A stretch of DNA of 64,000 nt. Source: Antedon bifida (Eukaryota > Echinodermata > Crinoidea > Comatulida > Antedonidae). The notes under the pieces were generated by a model. The model saw only the letters and a program-made list of their open reading frames with translations, was not told where the DNA came from and did no database searches. The stretch spans positions 11,160,001-11,224,000 of the forward strand of contig OY727102.1 of assembly GCA_963402885.1 (NCBI GenBank), given 5' to 3'. Position 1 is the stretch's first letter. Each line of letters starts with the position of its first letter. The translations under genes and the position numbers were made by a program. Positions 56,246 to 64,000 of this stretch are shown piece after piece.

Positions 56246-59200
56246 TTTCTAGCTAATCGTACTAGGCCTAGGCCTCAAGTAAGTCTACGCTACCCAGTCC
56301 GGCTACAATATGGTCTATTTTGTTTTATAGCTTTATTGATAGCTGGGTTCAAATCTGGGTTGGGACGGCTTTTTCTCATTCTAAAACATTCCTTATCATA
56401 ATAAAATAATATATGAATTTATTTGTAATAGTACCTAGGCCCTAATTGCCATTGCATTTATTATTATTAATTATATATTATACGGTTACCCCTTAATTAA
56501 TTATACTATAGTATAATTTCCTTGTTATATTTTACAATATTTTCTTTATAATTCTACAATTTTGTCTTTCACAGCACAAATTTATCATACTGTATTTGTC
56601 CAAGCTACTCCAGCTACATGGTATTGCCTTGAGGCTAAACTACACGGTATACTGGCACTACCATCATTCCTGGCTCGTCAACCTGGACCACATAAGCACA
56701 GTTTCAGTTTCAGTTTATTTACCATTTCAATTTCTGAACATAAGAGATGAACAACTTATATGGATGGATAACCATAAGAGCGAAGCTCGTTTACCGGTCA
56801 CCCGTTAGTGCAGTGACATTACGGACAACATAAAGACAGGACAAAGGTGCAATACATAACAAGACATGTGAACACTTGTGTTTGCAACCCCTTGGATAAA
56901 ATAATATATTTATATAAAGGAGAAAGATAGATATTATAATATTTCTTTTTTATCATACAATACATAGTACCTATTGGTATTATATCTAAAAATACAAAGG
57001 CGGCTAACACAGATAGTTCCATATATACAGTACTCTCTTATAAATAGATGTATCTCTCCAATCTACCTAATCTAATAATAGTACTATTAGCATACTACTA
57101 TACACTTTGTAGACAAGAAGTAAGTTGTATACACCTAGAGGACTTATGGTAGTACAGTCGAACGCCCTCTCACTGGCCCGGTCAACATAATCTATACCTA
57201 GATTATTACAGTAATTAAAGTACATTATTACAGAGATTTTTTTTTTTTTTTTGCAGAAATCAAAGTTATGTGTATAGAAAGCAGTACTCGTATTAAAAAC
57301 TAAGCAGGTTGTACTCTTGAACGCAAACTGGCAGGATATTTTGAATATTTTTTATTGTTGAAATGAATGGAATCCTAACTTCTTTGCAACAACTGGAGAC
57401 GAAGACATATTATGACCCTTTTATTTAAATTTATTTGAATAGACCTTCATGTAAATTCATTAAAGGCTATATGTTTGTTTTATATTTTAATATGTGATAG
57501 TAGAAAATCATTGTGTATAATGAGGACTAAGAATCTGATATTCACTTGCATTCTCATCTTTTAAAAATTTTATTTATAATGCTGGTAATGAGTTTAAAAT
57601 TTAATTATATTGACTAGTTTTGATAATCATTATGTCCTTATAAATTCATTTATATTTCTTTTGTGTAATATAGTTCATATATTATGTATTGAATAAATTG
57701 GTAAGGCCCTATACTGTTATTATTTAAGGAAAGTTTATATACACTTATTTTATGCCTACTTAGTATTAATTGTTTATATAAATATTTTGTCTAATTGCCT
57801 TGATTTTTTGTATAGGCCAATGGCATCAATGTTTTTGTCAACGCAAATTAGCCTAATAATGCCACATTTAAACACATGATTCATTGATTTCTGATATTCT
57901 GTACTTGAGTATGCATTACTAAAATAACCAAGTAGTTAATATATTTCATTTGTAATGTATGTATAAACATTAAGTTTTTTTTCACATTTTTAAATTTAAA
58001 AATTATTACAATACCTACCTCTCTGATATTGTTACTATTGTATAATATATTTTGAGGCAGCAATAAAAAAAAATTAAAACAATTAATTTGACTTATACTG
58101 TACTATGTTAGTTCAGGATATGAAATGTGTGTGGGCATCTGGTGTGTTGGAGGTTGGTGGTGTGAGGTGTATATTTGTCACTTTAAGACCTAAATTAGAT
58201 GTTTTCTGAAGAAAAGAAGTAAGAGGATACGCTTTCAAACAATTCCAAGAAGATTCACACAAAAATAATTACTTTCCAATAAAATAGTATAACAGTGTAT
58301 ATTACAGTACATTGAATAAACTCGAGCGGAAAAATAACGCACATAAAAAAACACTCATATTCTTGTCGAAAAGTGCCCTCTATAGTTTTCTATTAATTTA
58401 TTAATAATTATTATTAATTAATGAGTAATATGAACATATTTTTAACATTCAATGCTGGAAACTGGTTCTACTCCTAACAAAGTTTCATACCTCCAAATTT
58501 CATCAACGTATTCAAAGCACTTCAATATTAAATATCACATTTAACATAAAAAATTCGGGTTTTGGATAGAATTTTGCTTAAAAACATATACAAAAAACAT
58601 CGATAAAAAATACTTTTCGTATTAAAAAACAGATGATACTTGGTATAAATGTTCACTATAGGTTGCTCTATTCACAGAAACAAAATTGCATTCATGAACT
58701 TTTTTGTTGGTTGTTTTTTCAAAATAGTTATTAGCTTGAAAAAAATGAGTTGGAATTGTATAGTCTTTCATAAGTGTACATTTTGTAAAAACGTAAATTT
58801 AAAAAATCAGTGATATGGCTTGATAGTTAATTTTTTTTTTGCAATATGGATGGAGCAACCTATATTGAACATATATACCAATTATCAAATGTTTTTGAAT
58901 ACGAAAAGTATTTTTTATCGATGTTTTTTGTATATGTTTTTAAGCAAAATTCTATCAAAACCTGGATTTGTAATGTTAAATGTGATATTTATTTAAGTGC
59001 TTTGAATACGTTGATGAAATTTGGAGGTATGAAACTTTGTTAGGATTAGAACCAGTTTCCAGCATTGAATGTTAAAAATATGTTCATATTACTCATTAAT
59101 TAATAATAATTATTAATAAATTAATAGAAAACTAGAGAGGGCACCTTTCGACAAGAAAATGAATGTTTTTTTATGTGCGTTATTTTTCCGCTCGAGTTTA

Positions 59201-60876
59201 TTCAATGTACTGTAATATACACTGTTATACTATTTTATTGGAAAGTAATTATTTTTGTGTGAATCTTCTTGGAGTTGTTTGAAAGCATATCCTTTTACTT
59301 CTTTTCTTCAGAAAACATCTAATTTAGGTCTTAAAGTGACAAATATACACCTCACACCAGATTCTGCCCACACACACTTCATCTCCTGAACTAACATAGT
59401 ACAGTATAAGTCAAAATAATTGTTTGTTACAATTTTTTTTTATTGAAAACAATCTGCCTCAAAAAATATCATACAATAGTAACAATATCAGAAAGGTAGG
59501 TATTGTAATAATGTTTAAATTTAAAAATGTGAAAAAAAAATGAATGTTTATACATACATTACAAATGAAATATATTAACTACTAGGTTATTTTAGTAATG
59601 CATACACAAGTACAGAATATCAGAAATCAATGAATCATGTGTCTAAATGTGGCATTATTAGGCTAATTTGCTTTGAGAAAAACATTGATGCCATTGGCCT
59701 ATACGAAAAATCAAGGCAATTAGACAAAATATTTATATAAACAATTATACTAATATTGGTAGGCATAAAATAAGTGTATATAAACTTTCCTTAAATAATA
59801 ACAGTACAGGGCCTTACCAATTTATTTAATACATAATATATGAACTATATTACACAAAAGAAATGTAAATGAATTTATAAGGACATAATTATTATCAAAA
59901 CTAGTCAATATAATTAAATTTTAAACTCATTACCAGCATTATAAATAAAATTTTAAAAAGATGAGAATGCAAGTGAATATCAGATTCTTAGTCCTCATTA
60001 TACACAATAATTTTCTACTATTAGTATCACATATTAAAATATAAAACAATCATGTAGCCTTTAATTAATTTACATGGAGGTCTATTCAAATAAATTTAAA
60101 TAAAAGGGTCATAATATGTCTTCGTCTCCAGTTCGTAGAAAATGAAGTTAGGATTCCATTCATTTCAACAATAAAAAATATTCAAAATATCCTGCCAGTT
60201 TGCGTTCAAGAGTACAACCTGCTTAGTTTTTAATACGAGTACTGCTTTCTATACACATAACTTTGATTTCTGCAACAAAAAAAAAATCTCTGTAATAATG
60301 TACTTTAATTACTGCAATAATCTAGGTATAGATTATGTTGACCGGGCCAGTGAGAGGGCGTTCGACTGTACTACCATAAGTCCTCTAGGTGTATACAACT
60401 TACTTCTTGTCTACAAAGTGTATAGTAGTATGCTAATAGTACTATTATTAGATTAGGTAGTTGGGAGTAGATTGGAGAGATACATCTATTTATAAGAGAG
60501 TACTGTATATATGGAACTATCTGTGTTAGTTGCCTTTGTATTTTTAGTTATACTGTAATACCAATAGGTACTGTGTATTGGGATGCAATTCAACAGTTAT
60601 GAATAAAAATAGTCCTATGTACTCTGTATGTGGAAATAAGCATAAGAGCAAGTCTTGACCACAGGGTGTAAGTCAGTCACTATTTTGAATCAGTAGTATG
60701 ACTTCTTAGGATTTAATTAATTTTAAAATTATCATTGTATGATCGAAAAGAAATATTATAATATCTAACTTTCTCCTTTATATAAATATATTATTTTATC
60801 CAAGGGGTTGCAAACACAAGTGTTCACATGTATTGCACCTTTGTCCTGTCTTTATGTTGTCCGTAATGTTACTGCA

Positions 60877-61158
60877 CTAACGGGTGACCGGTAAACGAGC
60901 TTTGCTCTTACGGTTATCCATCCATATAAGTTGTTCATCTCTTATGTTCAGAAATTGAAATGGTAAATAAACTGAAACTGAAACTGTGCTTATGTGGTCC
61001 AGGTTGACGAGCCAGGAATAATGGTAGTGCCAGTATACCGTGTAGTTTAGCCTCAAGGCAATACCATGTAGCTGGAGTAGCTTGGACAAATACAGTAGAA
61101 ATTTATGAGACTTGGTGTGTGATGATTCAGTATGATAAATTTGTGCTGTGAAAGACAA
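60877..61158 (-). other. 93-codon frame kept in the palindrome arms
   Basis: MSFTAQIYHTESSHTKSHKF, then LLYLSKLLQLHGIALRLNYT and so on, stop after LPVTR. The same frame is open at 63669-63944 (91 codons, two residues shorter in an SV repeat) and interrupted by a missing stretch at 56562-56808. It is preceded by an acceptor-like GTCTTTCACAG. No known family. May be only a product of the recent duplications. Confidence 0.35.
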
Positions 61159-62446
61159 AATTGTAGAATTATGAAGAAAATATTGTAAAATATAACAAGG
61201 AAATTATACTATAGTATAATTAAGGGGTAACCGTATAATATATAATAAATAATAATAAATGCAATGGCAATTACTTATATTATGTATACATTACAATATT
61301 ACAAATAAATTCATATATTATTTTATTATGATAAGGAAATCTGTTTTTGAATGACAAAAAGCCATCCCAACCCAGATTTGAACCCAGCTATCAATAAAGC
61401 TATAAAACAAAATAAACCATATTGTAGCCGGACTGGGTAGCGTAGACTTACTTGAGGCCTAGTACAATTAGCTAGAAGGATACAGGTCAACCCGTACCCA
61501 TGCCAACTCGCTCGTACCCAAATTTTGGTTTACTTATCCAAAATTTTGGCTTACTCGTACCCATCATGGGCTGACTGCCTAGTAGTAGTAGTAGTAGTAG
61601 CCTAGCCTAAGGCAGCAGGCCCGGCCCTAGCCTACTACAACTTAAGTCTAGGCCTAGCCTAGTACTAGTAGGCCTAGGCCTAGTAGTTAACATCATACAT
61701 ACGCCCTAGAGCCTAGTAGTAGCTACCTAGTACTCTACTAGCTAGGCCTAGGTAGTAGCAGTATTAGTTATTGTAGTAGTATTATTGTATTGTAGTATTA
61801 GTTGTAGCTGTCCGGTGGTCCTTGGTCACTTGTCTAACTAGCTACGTCTAGGCTAGATCCCCTAGTAGGCCTAGGCCTAGTACGTAGTAAAAATAATTAG
61901 TTATTCTTCAACAGTCACACAATTCAGATTCTGCCGCTGATTGTTAGTGAGCAGGGGGAGGGAGAGAAAGAGTTAGAAGAACTGAAATAAGTCGTGACGT
62001 ATAATAAACATCATACAAAATAATAATATAACTAACGAATCCGTATAATATAATAATGTTGTATGTTATAAAGTAAGGTAAATGCGTTTAATATAATACA
62101 ATTATATTATAATATAATGTATTTTATTAATAATATAATAGTAAATGTTCATAATATAATGCCAAAACCGAATAATATAATACAAAAAGTCAATAATTTG
62201 TTACATTTTTCACATAATATATTAGAAATAGATATAATATAATGCTAAAACCAAGTAATATAATGCAAAACGTATAATTCATTACAATACAATATATAAT
62301 ATAATAAAAAAATGATATAATAATATAATATTTTGAATACTTCAGACAGCTGAGGCTTGCCATAATTTAGTCTCTGTTGAACCTGATTATATTGTAAAAA
62401 GAGGCTGTATAACTTTTAAAAAATAAAAAAATATTATTTATTTTAT

Positions 62447-64000
62447 TATGGCAAGCCTCAGCTGTCTGAAGTATTCAAAATATTATATTATTATATCATT
62501 TTTTTATTATATTATATATTGTATTGTAATGAAATATACGTTTTGCATTTTATTACTTAGTTTTAGCATTATATTATATCTATTTCTAATATATTATGTG
62601 AAAAATGTAACAAATTATTGACTATTTGTATTATATTATTCGGTTTTGGCATTATATTATGAACATTTACTATTATATTATTAATAAAATACATTATATT
62701 ATAATATAATTGTATTATATTAAACGCATTTACCTTAATTTATAACATACAACATTATTATATTATACGGATTCGTGAGTTATATTATTATTTTGTATGA
62801 TGTTTATTATACGTCACGACTTATTTCAGTTCTTCTAACTCTTTCTCTCCCTCCCCCTGTTCACTAGCAATCAGCGGCAGAATCTGAATTGTGTGACTGT
62901 TGAAGAATAACTAATTATCTTTACTACGTACTAGGCCTAGGCCTAGGCATGGAGCTACTAGGGGATCTAGCCTAGACGTAGCTAGTTAGACAAGTGACCA
63001 AGGACCACCGGACAGCTACAACTAATACTACAATACAATAATACTACTACAATAACTACTACTGCTACTACCTAGGCCTAGCTAGTAGAGTACTAGGTAG
63101 CTACTACTAGGCTCTAGGGCGTATGTATGATGTTAACTACTAGGCCTAGGCCTACTAGTACTAGGCTAGGCCTAGACTTAAGTTGTAGTAGGCTAGGGCC
63201 GGGCCTGCTGCCTTAGGCTAGGCTACTACTACTACTAGGCAGTCAGCCCATGATAGGTACGAGTAAGCCAAAATTTTGGATAAGTAAACCAAAATTTGGG
63301 TACGAGCGAGTTGGCATGGGTACGGGTTGACCTGTATCCTTCTAGCTAATCGTACTAGGCCTAGGCCTCAAGTAAGTCTACGCTACCCAGTCCGGCTACA
63401 ATATGGTTTATTTTGTTTTATAGCTTTATTGATAGCTGGGTTCAAATTTGGGTTGGGATGGCTTTTCTCATTCTAAAACAGATTTCCTTATCATAATAAA
63501 ATAATACTGTATATGAATTTATTTGTAATATTGTAATGTATACATAATATAAGTAATTGCCATTGCATTTATTATTATTAATTATATATTATACGGTTAC
63601 CCCTTAATTATACTATAGTATAATTTTCTTGTTATATTTTACAATATTTTCTTCATAATTCTACAATTTTGTCTTTCACAGCACAAATTTATCATACTGA
63701 ATCATCACACACCAAGTCTCATAAATTTCTACTGTATTTGTCCAAGCTACTCCAGCTACATGGTATTGCCTTGAGGCTAAACTACACGGTATACTGGCAC
63801 TACCATCATTCCTGGCTCGTCAACCTGGACCACATAAGCACAGTTTCAGTTTATTTACCATTTCAATTTCTGAACATAAGAGATGAACAACTTATATGGA
63901 TGGATAACCGTAAGAGAGAAGCTCGTTTACCGGTCACCCGTTAGTGCAGTGACATTACAGACAACATAAAGACAGGACAAAGGTGCAATACATAACAAGA
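62447..64000. mobile_element. Second copy of the palindromic element, left arm, cut by window end
   Basis: Starts TATGGCAAGCCTCAGCTGTC and follows the left arm of 55328-58690 closely: AT-rich zone, AGGCCTAG runs, GGGTACGAGT array at about 63240-63335, and the conserved frame at 63669-63944. It begins 76 bp after the 6-bp duplication that follows the first copy. It resembles the right arm of copy 1 in keeping the stretch TCATCACACACCAAGTCTCA. Confidence 0.85.

Larger units (their letters stand above)
55322..62370. mobile_element. 7.0-kb near-palindromic element with 6-bp target duplication
   Basis: Outer ends TATGGCAAGCCTCAGCTGTC (55328) and its inverse ending 62364. ATTTAG flanks both (55322-55327, 62365-62370). 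The left arm (to about 58690) and right arm (from about 58835) are reverse complements over roughly 3.4 kb, with a loop near 58690-58835. From the outside in, each arm carries an AT-rich zone dense in CATTATATTA words, AGGCCTAG runs, a short GGGTACGAGT array, a conserved short frame and AT-rich DNA. No transposase was found, so it is presumably non-autonomous. Confidence 0.85.

Overview
The window looks like nuclear DNA of a marine invertebrate deuterostome, most probably an echinoderm. It is AT-rich, the genes are split by GT-AG introns, AGGCCTAG-type low-complexity runs are common, and LINEs, MITEs and other transposons are dense. No bacterial features and no tRNA or rRNA genes were seen.

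Three host genes can be read with exact splice phases, all on the minus strand. (1) 7615-16971 holds the first seven coding exons (281 residues) of a semaphorin: signal peptide and the N-terminal half of the sema domain. The rest must lie beyond position 1 or be lost. (2) 27213-30105 is an ankyrin-repeat and SOCS-box (ASB-type) protein, with about seven ankyrin repeats and a terminal SOCS box. (3) 48104-50504 is a complete three-exon gene for a 592-residue pseudokinase, where HRD has become HCN and DFG has become LGN. A fourth, fragmentary locus on the plus strand (35023-36369) carries FG-rich, nucleoporin-like exons, one of them duplicated.

Mobile DNA fills most of the rest. 1-4030 is a decayed Zisupton/KDZ-type DNA transposon with inverted minisatellite ends and, unexpectedly, a SprT-like HEMIH segment. 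4030-17000 has semaphorin introns carrying a Ty3/Gypsy fossil, two LINEs, a minisatellite and a TGACGTCA-containing repeat. 18083-19176, 19382-21909 and 30565-31166 are three elements whose ends are inverted arrays of short repeats; two of them have clear target duplications. 31583-33909 has two same-orientation copies of a 21-bp array around a DDE/rve transposase remnant. 34290-34945 has a LINE scrap and a BEL/Pao gag fossil. 39642-43276 is a 58-bp satellite of about 62 units. 43420-47842 has repeated exon-like units and a tandem duplication, one copy of which received a 548-bp MITE. 50930-54466 is an element with long inverted repeats and a central 30-bp array. 55328-62364 is a 7-kb near-palindromic element with a 6-bp target duplication, followed at 62447 by the start of another copy.

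The most unusual theme is the number of unrelated-looking elements whose ends are made of inverted arrays of 12-85 bp repeats rather than simple terminal repeats. One of them carries a recognisable transposase. The same GGGTACGAGT/GGGTACGGGT array occurs in both the 19.4-21.9 kb element and the 7-kb palindrome. Positions and reading frames were worked out by eye; no database search or alignment was run.
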